From assembly GCA_047777345.1 (NCBI GenBank), contig JBKEEJ010000007.1, positions 91,217 through 155,216 on the forward strand: a stretch of 64,000 bases of DNA, read 5' to 3'. Shown here piece by piece: positions 1 through 9,305 of this stretch. The notes under the pieces are model-generated. The model was not told the origin of the DNA, did no database searches, and was given only the letters and a program-made list of their open reading frames with translations. The position numbers and the translations under genes were made by a program. Every line of letters begins with the position of its first letter. Position 1 is the first letter of the stretch. The DNA comes from Anaerocolumna sp047777345. GTDB lineage: Bacteria; Bacillota; Clostridia; Lachnospirales; Lachnospiraceae.

Positions 1-2
1 AG

Positions 3-833
3 TTTAATGCAAAACGTGCTTTCTTAATTTGGAATGACTGGCAACAAGGTTTCTGGAATACAACAGAACGTGGAAACAATGGCGAAAACTATATTATGGT
101 TCCTTTAAAAGATATGAATTTATATCAGATATCCGATTCTTACTACGGTACAGGCAGAGCATTTGCCATAGGTACCAATGATCCTGAAAAGAAAGCAAGA
201 GCTATGATGCTTTTAGACTGGATGTCCAGTCCTGATGGTTTGGAAACTATCCATAACGGCATTAAGGGCTTTAACTATGTAGATGCAGAAGATGGTAACG
301 GTTATGTTCGTACGCCTGAAGGAGAATTTGCATTAATGGATAACTCTCCTGTTCCGGAAGAATACGGCGGCGGGCTGTATGCTGACGGTATGCTTCAGAT
401 TAATCAGTGGATGGTATCCGGTTATGCTATCAATCCTAAGAATAACTATACTTATGGTTATCAGTTATGGCCTGCTGAAATTGAAAAAGCAAAAACAACG
501 ACAACAAAAGAATGGTCCGAGAGATTTGATGCTGAAAATCCAGTTGATTATCTGAAAAAGAATAATATGATGACTGTAGTACCTTATGTAAATGTAAATC
601 TTAAGTCAGATCCTACCGATATCTCATTAATCAGAAGCAATTGTGCTACATTGGTAAAAGATGCATCCTGGAAGATGGTATTAGCCAAAGACAAGGCAGA
701 ATTTGATTCCATTTGGGAAGGCTTGAAAAAAGATCTGGAAGGTTTCGATTGGCCAACTCTTGTAGAGTTTGATAAAGAAAAATATAAGGTACTTGTTGAA
801 GAAAGAGCAAAAGTCTTAAGTTCTGTTGAATAA
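3..833 (+). CDS. Sugar ABC transporter substrate-binding protein, C-terminal part (gene starts left of window)
   Basis: The frame is open from the first bases of the window, so this is the last ~276 residues of a longer protein; no start is present. The composition is that of a large family-1 solute-binding lipoprotein: conserved aromatic patches, an FDAENPVDYL stretch, and a C-terminal helix ending in WEGLKKDLEGFDWPTLVEF. The C-terminal third resembles the DUF3502-type tail of LplA-like oligosaccharide-binding proteins. Such proteins sit outside the membrane and deliver oligosaccharides to an ABC permease pair, which would lie to the left. It is followed by a strong terminator and then by esterase and glycosidase genes, so a hemicellulose-derived oligosaccharide is the likely ligand (inference). 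The exact sugar cannot be read. Confidence 0.75.
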   Translation, partial: FNAKRAFLIWNDWQQGFWNTTERGNNGENYIMVPLKDMNLYQISDSYYGTGRAFAIGTNDPEKKARAMMLLDWMSSPDGLETIHNGIKGFNYVDAEDGNGYVRTPEGEFALMDNSPVPEEYGGGLYADGMLQINQWMVSGYAINPKNNYTYGYQLWPAEIEKAKTTTTKEWSERFDAENPVDYLKKNNMMTVVPYVNVNLKSDPTDISLIRSNCATLVKDASWKMVLAKDKAEFDSIWEGLKKDLEGFDWPTLVEFDKEKYKVLVEERAKVLSSVE

Positions 834-865
834 TTAGGTAGTACATTTGTTTACCTTTTTAACTG

Positions 866-892
866 AAAGGGTGCTGCGCACAGCACCCTTTT
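866..892 (+). terminator. Rho-independent terminator after the sugar-binding protein
   Basis: A perfect 11-bp stem (AAAGGGTGCTG with CAGCACCCTTT) with a CGCA loop and a short T run. It separates the transporter genes from the esterase and glycosidase genes, although readthrough is possible. Confidence 0.85.
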
Positions 893-1006
893 CATATAAT
901 CGGTTGAGTTAGCTTTTTAAGATAGTATTTATCCTACATAAAAGACACAATTGGAACGGGGAGTATTAGATATAGATACGGCTATTGTGAAAGGAGCGTA
1001 ATATAA

Positions 1007-2188
1007 TTGGATAAAAACTTAAATGAAAATCAAGCCCTATATTCACACGCTTTATATTTTGATCCGATTAATCAGGCAAGGGTACCAGGAGGTAACGGAA
1101 GACTTCATTTTCATGAATTTGACAACGTACCAGGCTATAAAATATTGGATAATGGCAATATAGAGATTACCTATTATGCACCGGAAGCAAAAACGGTAAA
1201 ACTAAAAGGTTTTGGCGGTTCGATGGCCGGAACTTATGATTTTAAGCCCCTGGAGGATATGCCCGGCTATTGGAAGACAACCATAACGGATGTGGGTCCG
1301 GGATTTCATTACCATACCTATTTTGTAAATGGGGTAGAGACCATACATCCACAGTTACCTATTGGCTATGGCGGGTCTTACGCCGTAAATTTTATTGAAG
1401 TTCCTGATCCGGATTATACGGATTATTTATTAAAGGATGTTCCCCATGGTTCGATTCATATGGAAATATATAAATCAAGTGTTACGGGCAGATACAGAAA
1501 TTGTTGGGTTTATACTCCTGCCGGCTATGAAAAAAATACAAAGAAACGATATCCTGTATTTTACATGCAGCACGGCGGCGGAGAAAATGAAACCGGCTGG
1601 TTATGGCAAGGTAAAATTAATTATATCATGGACAATCTTATTGCGGAAGGCAGATGTGAAGAAATGATTATTGTCATGAACTGCGGATATAATTTCCAAA
1701 GTGTTGGCAAAGACAGATATATATTAAGAGATATCGATGAAGTCATATGCAAAGACTGTGTGCCCATGATAGACGAAAAATATCGTACCATAGCAGATAA
1801 GGATTACAGAGCGATAGCCGGATTATCCTTTGGTTCGGTTCATGCAAGAATGACAGCATTAGGACATTTGGATGTGTTTTCGGCATTAGGTATCTTTAGC
1901 GGAGGATTTAGTTACAAAAGCCAGGGAGCTTTGGGTGTGGATGCTTTAGGAAGTTATGATTATTCAGAGACTTTTACATCGGCTGAAGTATTTAATTCTA
2001 AAATGCATCTGCTCTTTGTCGGAATGGGAGAAGAAGAAAAAGAAATGGTAGAAAAGGCAAAACCAAAGGCAGATAAGTTAGCCAAAGATGGGTTTCATAT
2101 TATTGTGAAAACTTATCCGGGATATCATGAATGGGATGTTTGGAGAAAATGCGCATCCGATATGCTGCCTTTGCTTTTTAAATGGTAA
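1007..2188 (+). CDS. CE1/enterochelin-esterase-like alpha/beta hydrolase with N-terminal E-set domain
   Basis: A 393-residue protein starting at TTG, chosen because AAGGAG lies 10 nt upstream and no better start fits. Residues ~30-115 look like an immunoglobulin-like E-set/CBM48-type domain (ITYYAPEAKTVKLKGFGG). The rest is an esterase-D fold. The nucleophile is Ser274 in GLSFGS and the likely catalytic His is His374 in GYHEWDVW; QHGGGENETGW fits the oxyanion-hole region. This architecture is common in feruloyl/acetyl xylan esterases of family CE1. No signal peptide is visible, so it probably acts on imported, substituted oligosaccharides in the cytoplasm. It heads the run GH51-GH39-GH95, consistent with removing ester groups from arabinoxylan fragments. 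Feruloyl versus acetyl specificity cannot be told from sequence alone. Confidence 0.85.
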   Translation: MDKNLNENQALYSHALYFDPINQARVPGGNGRLHFHEFDNVPGYKILDNGNIEITYYAPEAKTVKLKGFGGSMAGTYDFKPLEDMPGYWKTTITDVGPGFHYHTYFVNGVETIHPQLPIGYGGSYAVNFIEVPDPDYTDYLLKDVPHGSIHMEIYKSSVTGRYRNCWVYTPAGYEKNTKKRYPVFYMQHGGGENETGWLWQGKINYIMDNLIAEGRCEEMIIVMNCGYNFQSVGKDRYILRDIDEVICKDCVPMIDEKYRTIADKDYRAIAGLSFGSVHARMTALGHLDVFSALGIFSGGFSYKSQGALGVDALGSYDYSETFTSAEVFNSKMHLLFVGMGEEEKEMVEKAKPKADKLAKDGFHIIVKTYPGYHEWDVWRKCASDMLPLLFKW

Positions 2189-2273
2189 AGGAGTGTTTCT
2201 GTTTTACAGATTATTAAAAAAAGCACGATTTTTTATTATCTGTTCAAAAGATAATAATGAGAGGTAAGTTTAT

Positions 2274-3773
2274 ATGAAAGCGAAGTTGATAATTAATAAG
2301 GATTTTACGGTAGGAAATATTGATAAAAAAATTTACGGATCATTTATCGAACATTTGGGAAGAGCCGTATATAACGGCATCTATGAACCGACTCATCCAA
2401 CGGCCGATGATATGGGATTCCGAAAAGATGTTATTGATATGGTCAGTAAATTAAATGTACCTATTGTACGTTATCCGGGTGGCAATTTTGTTTCCGGCTA
2501 TAACTGGGAAGATGGAGTGGGACCAAAAGAAAAACGCCCAAGACGTGCAGAATTAGCATGGCATGCAATTGAAACCAATGAAGTGGGTATTGGCGAATTT
2601 CAGGAATGGGCAAAACGTGCCAATACGGAGGTAATGCAGGCGGTTAATTTGGGAACAAGAGGAGCAGCGGATGCCCGTAATTTATTAGAGTATTGTAACT
2701 TTCCCAAAGGAACCTATTACAGTGATTTGCGGCGAAGCCACGGATATGAAGAACCATTTAATATTAAAGTATGGTGTCTTGGCAATGAAATGGATGGCTC
2801 CTGGCAAATCGGAGCTAAAACAGCAGAAGAATACGGCAGGCTTGCCTGTGAAACGGCCAAAATCATGAAAGAATTAGACCCTACCATCGAATTGGTTGCT
2901 TGCGGCAGTTCCAGCCTTTTTATGCCTACCTTCGGCAAATGGGAGGCTACCGTGTTAGAGCATACCTATGATTATATCGATTATATATCACTTCATAATT
3001 ATTATGGAAACCGTGATAACGATACAAAAGCTTATTTAGCTTGCTCCATTGACATGGACAATTTTATAAAGTCAGTGGCAGCTATCTGTGACTATGTAAA
3101 AGCAATAAAACATTCTGATAAAACCATTTATTTATCCTTTGATGAATGGAATATCTGGTTCCACAGTAATGAAGAGGATAAGACACTGAAACGCTGGCAA
3201 ATTGCTCCCCATCAGTTGGAAGATATCTATAACTTTGAGGATGCATTAGTGGTCGGATGCCTTCTTATTACACTGATAAAAAACTGTGATCGTGTCAAAA
3301 TCGCTTGCCTTGCACAACTTGTTAATGTAATTGCGCCAATTATGACGGAAAATGGCGGCAGCGTATGGGCTCAGACAATTTTCTATCCTTTTATGCATGC
3401 ATCCAACCATGGCAGAGGTGTCGCTTTAGTTCCTATAGTAAAAAGTGATAAATATGATACAGAACGTTTAAAGAATATACCTTATGTGGAAACCATTGCG
3501 GTAATGAATGAGGAAAAAGGTGAACTAACCGTATTTGCTGTAAATCGTTCTCTGGAAGAAAATATTGATTTCGAGATAGATTTACGGGATTTTGAAAATG
3601 TCAAATTCATCGAACATATTGTTCTTGAACATGACGATATGAAAGCAACCAATACGGCGGAAAATCCTAACAATGTAGTTCCTCACAACAATGGTGTGAC
3701 AAAGATGGGAAATGATTGCGCCACTGCAATTTTAAACAAACATTCCTGGAATGTAATCCGCTTTCAAATTTAA
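2274..3773 (+). CDS. abfA: GH51 alpha-L-arabinofuranosidase
   Basis: A 499-residue intracellular glycoside hydrolase of family GH51, full length (family ~500 residues). The acid/base Glu172 is in LGNEMDG and the nucleophile Glu291 in LSFDEWNIW; the spacing matches characterised GH51 enzymes. An N-terminal YGSFIEHLGRAVY motif and RYPGGNFVSGYNWEDG complete the TIM-barrel signature, followed by a C-terminal beta-domain. It removes terminal arabinofuranose from arabinoxylan or arabinan oligosaccharides. No signal peptide. The start has GAGAGGTAAG upstream. It lies between an esterase and a GH39 enzyme. A clear paralogue is at 38941-40437 with its own regulator. Confidence 0.95.
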   Translation: MKAKLIINKDFTVGNIDKKIYGSFIEHLGRAVYNGIYEPTHPTADDMGFRKDVIDMVSKLNVPIVRYPGGNFVSGYNWEDGVGPKEKRPRRAELAWHAIETNEVGIGEFQEWAKRANTEVMQAVNLGTRGAADARNLLEYCNFPKGTYYSDLRRSHGYEEPFNIKVWCLGNEMDGSWQIGAKTAEEYGRLACETAKIMKELDPTIELVACGSSSLFMPTFGKWEATVLEHTYDYIDYISLHNYYGNRDNDTKAYLACSIDMDNFIKSVAAICDYVKAIKHSDKTIYLSFDEWNIWFHSNEEDKTLKRWQIAPHQLEDIYNFEDALVVGCLLITLIKNCDRVKIACLAQLVNVIAPIMTENGGSVWAQTIFYPFMHASNHGRGVALVPIVKSDKYDTERLKNIPYVETIAVMNEEKGELTVFAVNRSLEENIDFEIDLRDFENVKFIEHIVLEHDDMKATNTAENPNNVVPHNNGVTKMGNDCATAILNKHSWNVIRFQI

Positions 3774-3880
3774 TGCAAAAGTAAAATATTTATTACCATT
3801 ACTTAGAATATTGTGTTAATATAGTAGAGTAATTTTCAATCGAAATAGAACAATCTGACAGATAACAGAGGTAAAAAAAG

Positions 3881-5389
3881 ATGAAAAAATTACATTTATC
3901 AAATGCCGGGCAGCCTTTTCGTAATTTTGCAACCTATTGTGTCGGTACCGGCAGGATGGGACTGGCTTTACAAAAAGAATATCAGGAACATTTAAAGCTA
4001 GTGCAGGATAAAATTAAATTTTCTTATATTAGAGGACATGGATTATTCTGTGACGATGTTGGTATCTACCAGGAAATCGAAAAGGACGGGAAAATTTATA
4101 GGTATTATAATTTCACATACTTAGACCGGATTTTTGATTATTATCTGGAATTAAATATCCGCCCTTATTTGGAGCTTGGATTTATGCCCAAAGCTATGGC
4201 CAGCGGTGACAGTACTATATTTTACTGGAAAGGCAATGTTACACCGCCAAAGGACTATGAGGAATGGGCAAACCTGGTCAAGGCAACATTAACCCATTTA
4301 ATCGAGCGGTATGGCAGAGATGAGGTTATTACCTGGCCCATTGAGGTATGGAATGAACCCAATATTGGTTTCTGGGCCGGTTCCATGGAAGAATACTTTA
4401 AATTATATGAGTATTCTGCCCGTGTAATCAAAGAAGTGGACCCTGACTTTAAAGTGGGAGGACCTGCAATCTGCGGCGTTGATACGGAAAACTGGTTACA
4501 TTCCTTCTTTCAGTTTTGTCAGGACAAAAACGTGCCTATCGATATGGTTACAAGACATTGTTATATGGCAAAACAACCGAAAGTGGTAGGACGCTATGTT
4601 TATCAGGAAATGGTAGATGCCACCGATATGATTAATGAGTTAAAACTTACCAGAAATATTATGAATCAGTATGATTGCGTGAAAGATAAAGAACTGCATA
4701 TTACGGAATTTAACAGTTCCTATGATCCGGTATGTCCAGTTCATGACATGCCTTATAATGCCGCCTTTATTGCCAGGGTATTAAGCGAGGCAGGAGATTA
4801 TGCAGAGGATTATTCCTACTGGACTTTTAGCGATGTATTTGAAGAAAAGGGAATTCCTGCTTCCGTATTTCATGGAGGTTTCGGTTTGGTTGCGAATTAT
4901 TCCATACCAAAACCCACATTCTATACTTTTGAATTTTTTTCCAGGGCAGGCAAGGAATTAATCTATCGTGATGAAAATATGATTGTTACCAAAGATGAAA
5001 ATGACAGATACTGTATTATCGGATGGAGTTATCATGATCCAAGGGATGGTAAAACACTTGATACCATTTCCTATGAAATTACAATGCCGGCTAAGGTGAC
5101 ACAATATTTTGGTATTACGAAAGATGTAGGCGGCAAACACTGTAACCCTGCTCAGACCTGGAGCAATCTTGGCAAACCCCGTACTCTGAATAAGGAACAG
5201 GTAAAAATATTGCAAGAGGCTGCCACTCCATTCAGAACAGACGAAAAAGTATTTGCTAAGGATGGTAAAATAACTGTTAATATAAACATTGAATGCAATC
5301 ATCTTGTTATGATGGAATTGCTTCCTGTAAAAGATGAAACAGAATCCTATTGGGAATTTAACGAAACAGAATTTTATGGACTACAATAA
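3881..5389 (+). CDS. xynB: GH39 beta-xylosidase
   Basis: A 502-residue family GH39 enzyme, normal length. The acid/base Glu159 lies in WNEPNIGFWAG and the nucleophile Glu276 in HITEFNSSY, almost the same positions as in the characterised clostridial XynB enzymes. A C-terminal beta-sandwich follows the barrel. It releases xylose from the non-reducing end of xylo-oligosaccharides; GH39 also contains iduronidases, but the clostridial type and the neighbours favour xylosidase. It has no signal peptide, so it acts inside the cell after uptake. The start is preceded by AGAGGT, and the GH95 gene follows after about 15 nt, so they are co-transcribed. Confidence 0.92.
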   Translation: MKKLHLSNAGQPFRNFATYCVGTGRMGLALQKEYQEHLKLVQDKIKFSYIRGHGLFCDDVGIYQEIEKDGKIYRYYNFTYLDRIFDYYLELNIRPYLELGFMPKAMASGDSTIFYWKGNVTPPKDYEEWANLVKATLTHLIERYGRDEVITWPIEVWNEPNIGFWAGSMEEYFKLYEYSARVIKEVDPDFKVGGPAICGVDTENWLHSFFQFCQDKNVPIDMVTRHCYMAKQPKVVGRYVYQEMVDATDMINELKLTRNIMNQYDCVKDKELHITEFNSSYDPVCPVHDMPYNAAFIARVLSEAGDYAEDYSYWTFSDVFEEKGIPASVFHGGFGLVANYSIPKPTFYTFEFFSRAGKELIYRDENMIVTKDENDRYCIIGWSYHDPRDGKTLDTISYEITMPAKVTQYFGITKDVGGKHCNPAQTWSNLGKPRTLNKEQVKILQEAATPFRTDEKVFAKDGKITVNINIECNHLVMMELLPVKDETESYWEFNETEFYGLQ

Positions 5390-5404
5390 TAAAGAGAAAT
5401 GGTG

Positions 5405-7633
5405 ATGAAAGATATGGCTAGTAGTAGATTATGGTATCAGAAACCGGCAGGTTGCTGGGAAGAGGCTCTTCCCATTGGTAATGGCCGTATGGGAGCTATG
5501 ATATTTGGGACCGTGGAAACAGAGCATATACAGCTTAATGAGGACAGCGTATGGTATGGCTGTTTTACAGACCGTAATAATCCGGACGCGTTAAAGAATC
5601 TTCCTAAAATCAGAGAATTAATTTTAAACGGTAAGATTCCGGAAGCAGAGGAGCTAATGGTATATGCTTTGTCAGGAATTCCTCAAAGTCCCAGACCTTA
5701 CCAATCCCTTGGCGATTTGACTATAAAATTTAAAGGTATGGAAGGAAACATATCCGATTATATACGATCTTTATCCCTTGATGATGCGATTCATACTGTG
5801 AAAGTAAAAATAGGGGATAATCTGTTTGTAAGAGAAACCTTCTTTTCCGCGGCGGATGATGTTATGGTCATGCGTATTTCGTCGGATGAAAGGGAAAAAA
5901 TCTCATTTTCCGCACTGCTTACCAGAGAGCGGTTTTATGACAGCGTAACAGGTATAGGAAATGACACAATTATGCTTAATGGCAATCTGGGCAAAGGGGG
6001 CCTTGATTTTGCCATGATGTTAAAGGCAGTTGCAGAAGGAGGAACTTGCAAAGTAATTGGTGAGCACCTGATTGTTAGGGATGCAGACGCCGTAACCTTA
6101 CTTTTTACCGCAGGAACCACCTTCCGTTTTAAGGATTTAAAACTGGAATTAAGCAGGATACTGGATAGTGCGGCAAAGAAATCCTACCATACTTTAAAAG
6201 AGCGTCATACAGCAGATTATAAAAATCTATATGACAGGGTAACATTTGAATTAGATGGCATTGATTCCTTTGACAAGCTTACAACGGATAGACGTTTGGA
6301 AATGGCAAAAAAGGATAAGCCGGATATAGGACTGTCAAAATTATATTTTGATTTTGGAAGATATTTGCTTATTTCCTGCAGCAGAGAAAAGACATTACCT
6401 GCCAATTTGCAGGGAATCTGGAACAAAGATATGCTTCCTGCCTGGGATTCCAAATATACCATTAATATTAACACTGAGATGAATTACTGGCCGGCAGAAG
6501 TATGTAATCTGTCTGAATGCCATAAACCTCTGTTTGATTTAATCAAAAGAATGGTTCCAAATGGTCAGAAAACGGCCAGGGTCATGTATGGATGCAGAGG
6601 ATTTGTGGCTCATCACAATACGGATATATGGGGTGATACGGCCGTTGTGGATCACTGGATTCCGGCATCTTACTGGGTTATGGGGGCGGCATGGCTATGC
6701 ACTCATTTGTGGATGCATTACGAGTATACCCAGGATGAGGAATTCTTAAAAGAGGCGTTTCCAATTATGAGAGAAGCAGCCCTGTTTTTCCTTGATTTCT
6801 TAATTGAAGATAAAGGATATCTAAAGACCTGCCCTTCCGTATCTCCTGAGAATACATATATTCTTCCTACCGGTGTACAGGGGGCAATTACTGCAGGTGC
6901 CACCATGGATAACCAGATTCTTAGGGATTTATTCTGTCAATGCTTAAAGGCGGCAGAAATTCTGAATGTACAAGACGATTTGAATCAGCAGATTCGGGAA
7001 GCACTGAATAAACTTAAGCCAACCCAGATTGGAGCAAAGGGTACTATTATGGAATGGGAAGAAGATTATGAAGAACTTGAACCAGGCCACAGGCATATTT
7101 CCCATTTATATGGCCTTCATCCTTCATCGCAGATTACGATGGATGGGACTCCTGAGCTGGCAGAAGCGGCAAGAAAAACTCTCGAGCACAGACTGGCCCA
7201 TGGGGGAGGCCATACGGGCTGGAGCAGGGCCTGGATTATAAATCTTTATGCAAAACTATGGGATGGGGAGAAAGCATATGATAATCTGGAACAGTTAATT
7301 GCAAAATCCACCCTGCCGAATATGTTCGATAACCATCCACCTTTTCAGATTGACGGTAACTTTGGCGGTACGGCCGGAATTGCTGAGATGCTGGTACAAA
7401 GTACCGATGAGAGGATTGTATTGCTTCCGGCTCTGCCTAAGGCATGGAAAGACGGAAAAGTTCGGGGCTTGTGCCTTCGGGGCGGTGCGGAAATTGCTAT
7501 GGAGTGGCATAATTGCCAGTTGAAAAAATGTGTTATAAAAGCAAAGCATAATTTTCAGTCAAAGGTTATTTATCAGCAAAAAAGTATTCCGGTTAACTTA
7601 GAAAAGGGAAAAGAAGCAGTACTTTCATTTTAG
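5405..7633 (+). CDS. GH95 family glycosidase (alpha-L-fucosidase or alpha-galactosidase type)
   Basis: About 742 residues, slightly short for GH95. The N-terminal domain carries EALPIGNGRMGAMIFG, and the (alpha/alpha)6 catalytic domain carries TEMNYWPAE, HHNTDIWGD, PSVSPEN (likely general acid Glu482) and DGNFGGTAGIAEM (Asp650). These are the classical GH95 landmarks. The family is mostly 1,2-alpha-L-fucosidases, but some members act on L-galactose, so the substrate is open; fucosylated xyloglucan is plausible beside arabinoxylan enzymes. Three in-frame starts cluster at 5399, 5405 and 5414; AAAGAG sits 8 nt before 5405 and GGTGAT 7 nt before 5414, so either could be used. No signal peptide. 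It is the last gene of the operon. Confidence 0.88.
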   Translation: MKDMASSRLWYQKPAGCWEEALPIGNGRMGAMIFGTVETEHIQLNEDSVWYGCFTDRNNPDALKNLPKIRELILNGKIPEAEELMVYALSGIPQSPRPYQSLGDLTIKFKGMEGNISDYIRSLSLDDAIHTVKVKIGDNLFVRETFFSAADDVMVMRISSDEREKISFSALLTRERFYDSVTGIGNDTIMLNGNLGKGGLDFAMMLKAVAEGGTCKVIGEHLIVRDADAVTLLFTAGTTFRFKDLKLELSRILDSAAKKSYHTLKERHTADYKNLYDRVTFELDGIDSFDKLTTDRRLEMAKKDKPDIGLSKLYFDFGRYLLISCSREKTLPANLQGIWNKDMLPAWDSKYTININTEMNYWPAEVCNLSECHKPLFDLIKRMVPNGQKTARVMYGCRGFVAHHNTDIWGDTAVVDHWIPASYWVMGAAWLCTHLWMHYEYTQDEEFLKEAFPIMREAALFFLDFLIEDKGYLKTCPSVSPENTYILPTGVQGAITAGATMDNQILRDLFCQCLKAAEILNVQDDLNQQIREALNKLKPTQIGAKGTIMEWEEDYEELEPGHRHISHLYGLHPSSQITMDGTPELAEAARKTLEHRLAHGGGHTGWSRAWIINLYAKLWDGEKAYDNLEQLIAKSTLPNMFDNHPPFQIDGNFGGTAGIAEMLVQSTDERIVLLPALPKAWKDGKVRGLCLRGGAEIAMEWHNCQLKKCVIKAKHNFQSKVIYQQKSIPVNLEKGKEAVLSF

Positions 7634-7687
7634 CCTGTCATTGGCTGTCCTGTATCTTTTCTTCGTTCATACTGGTTTGCATTATTA

Positions 7688-7842
7688 GCAGGAATGGCAA
7701 TATGTATCCTGAAATACACTGTCTTGACGGACATCTTTTTGATTTTGCAGACAGAAAACAAACAATTTTGTTTGATTAGGATATACAAAATCAAAAGGAA
7801 GTCAGGAAACCAGTGTATGGGGATACATATTGCCTATTTCTG
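7688..7842. repeat. Long imperfect palindrome, copy A of a dispersed hairpin family
   Basis: The left arm (CAGGAATGGCAATATGTAT, then ATACACTG, GACGGACATC, TTTTTGATTTTG) pairs with a right arm containing CAAAATCAAAAGGAAGTCAGG, CAGTGTATGGGGATACATATTGCC and TTTCTG. The arms are interrupted by small bulges. The same arm sequences recur at 45002-45090 and in part at 40510-40649, so this is a repeat family rather than only a terminator. It also lies just after the last glycosidase gene and could end that transcript. The rest of the long gap to 8029 shows no gene. Confidence 0.7.
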
Positions 7843-8029
7843 TATATAAACCACATATAACGCAACAGCCCTGCTAATTTCCTTTACGACTTGCATCAAG
7901 TCATTGTGCAAATTCGCCATATATTCTGACAGTTTGACTATAAACGACTTAATATTTTGCCTAATTGCAAGCATTGCATGAATAATAAATACACTCCCTG
8001 TGATATTTATGAAATTTTCTAAAAATGTC

Positions 8030-8058
8030 TTGACAAAAGCATGGTGAATTCTTATAAT
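8030..8058 (+). promoter_or_regulatory. Consensus sigma-A promoter of the GH130/GT4/L25 operon
   Basis: A perfect TTGACA (8030-8035), 17-bp spacer and perfect TATAAT (8053-8058). Transcription would start near 8065, directly at the CIRCE-like operator. It is the strongest vegetative promoter visible in the window. Confidence 0.85.
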
Positions 8059-8066
8059 AGGTGTTA

Positions 8067-8093
8067 GTAGCATCCAAATAAGATGAGTGCTAA
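8067..8093 (+). promoter_or_regulatory. CIRCE-like operator (putative HrcA site)
   Basis: CIRCE is TTAGCACTC-N9-GAGTGCTAA. Here the right half GAGTGCTAA (8085-8093) is perfect, the spacer is exactly 9 nt, and the left half GTAGCATCC matches 6 of 9, giving 15 of 18 positions. It overlaps the expected transcription start, the usual place for HrcA repression. The degenerate left half is the main doubt. The remaining leader to the TTG at 8251 (~160 nt) holds no other clear signal. Confidence 0.6.
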
Positions 8094-8250
8094 TAAAGCG
8101 TTTTAATATTCCTGTAACATTGTTGATATTTTATTAATGACGTTGATACGTTATGATATTTTATCTGAATGCGAAGGGGGATTAGAGCGCTTTTTTGATT
8201 GGGAATATGAAACGCTTATTCGGACTACGTTGGACAAAGGAGTGATGTGC

Positions 8251-9258
8251 TTGACAGGCAGGTTTGAAACAAAGCTCGTTGGATCTGACAAGAACTCATA
8301 CAAGGAACTTTTTAAAAGGTCTCCTATGAATCCCATTCTTACGTCAAAAGATTGGCCTTATGTGGCTAATACGGTATTCAATCCCGCGGCAACCATGTAT
8401 AATGGGAAGGTTTTGCTGTTAGCCCGGGTTGAGGATCGAAGAGGTTTTTCCCATCTGACTAAGGCTGTCAGCAGTGACGGCATCAGTAATTGGATAATAG
8501 ATGAAAAACCCACTCTTGATCCTGATCCTGATAATTATCCGGAAGAAGAATGGGGAATTGAAGACCCGAGAATTACCTGGGTTGAGGAATTAAATCAGTA
8601 TGCAGTTGTGTATACTGCTTACTCAAAAGGTGGTCCTCTGGTCTCCATGGCTTTGACAAAGGATTTTGAAAACTTTGAACGGCTTGGTCCCATTATGCCC
8701 CCGGAAGATAAGGATGCTGCGTTATTTCCCAGACGAATTGACGGCAAATGGTTACTGATACACAGACCTATTCCGGCCCTTTATGGTCAAAGAGCACATA
8801 TATGGATTTCAAAGTCGGATGACCTGAAATATTGGGGCGAACATCAAATATTAATTGATGCAAGGCTTGGTGGCTGGTGGGATGCCAATAAGGTAGGATT
8901 ATGCGCTCCACCCCTTGAGACACCTGAAGGATGGCTTATATTATACCATGGCGTAAGACAGACAGCGGCAGGTTCGATTTACAGACTTGGACTTGCGCTT
9001 TTAGATCTGGAAAATCCTTTTAGGGTAATTCGTCGAAGCGATGAATGGGTATTTGGACCGCAAGAGTTTTATGAAAGAGAAGGAGATGTGGATGACGTCG
9101 TATTTCCTTGTGGCTGGATTTACGATGAAAAAACCGGAGAAATTAAGATGTATTATGGCGCGGCAGATACCTGCATAGCCATGGCAACCACCAATATACG
9201 GGATTTACTGGATTATATAAAAAGGTGTCCGGAACCAAAAATTAACGAAAAAATTTGA
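8251..9258 (+). CDS. GH130 mannoside phosphorylase / GT108-like protein
   Basis: The reading frame opens at 8137, but a near-perfect AAAGGAGTGAT lies 8 nt before the TTG at 8251, and a 335-residue product fits GH130. The five-bladed propeller signatures are visible: NPILTSKDWPY, FNPAATMYNGK, WGIEDPRITWVEE (catalytic Asp105 of the EDPR motif), FPRRIDGKWLLIHRP and LILYHGV. GH130 enzymes phosphorolyse beta-mannosides (mannosylglucose, beta-1,2- or beta-1,4-manno-oligosaccharides). Related GT108 enzymes in Leishmania also build beta-1,2-mannan from GDP-mannose. Cytoplasmic. Being first in an operon with a sugar-nucleotide pyrophosphorylase and a GT4 suggests turnover or synthesis of an internal glycan rather than food uptake (inference). 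Confidence 0.85.
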   Translation: MTGRFETKLVGSDKNSYKELFKRSPMNPILTSKDWPYVANTVFNPAATMYNGKVLLLARVEDRRGFSHLTKAVSSDGISNWIIDEKPTLDPDPDNYPEEEWGIEDPRITWVEELNQYAVVYTAYSKGGPLVSMALTKDFENFERLGPIMPPEDKDAALFPRRIDGKWLLIHRPIPALYGQRAHIWISKSDDLKYWGEHQILIDARLGGWWDANKVGLCAPPLETPEGWLILYHGVRQTAAGSIYRLGLALLDLENPFRVIRRSDEWVFGPQEFYEREGDVDDVVFPCGWIYDEKTGEIKMYYGAADTCIAMATTNIRDLLDYIKRCPEPKINEKI

Positions 9259-9305
9259 TGCAAATTTAGTACGGATTAAAAATTTAAAAGCGAGGAGGAA
9301 TACAC

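Noticed and set aside
8137..8250. Upstream ATG as the start of the GH130 gene
   Set aside because: No ribosome site there, while a near-perfect site precedes the TTG at 8251 and the shorter protein fits the family.
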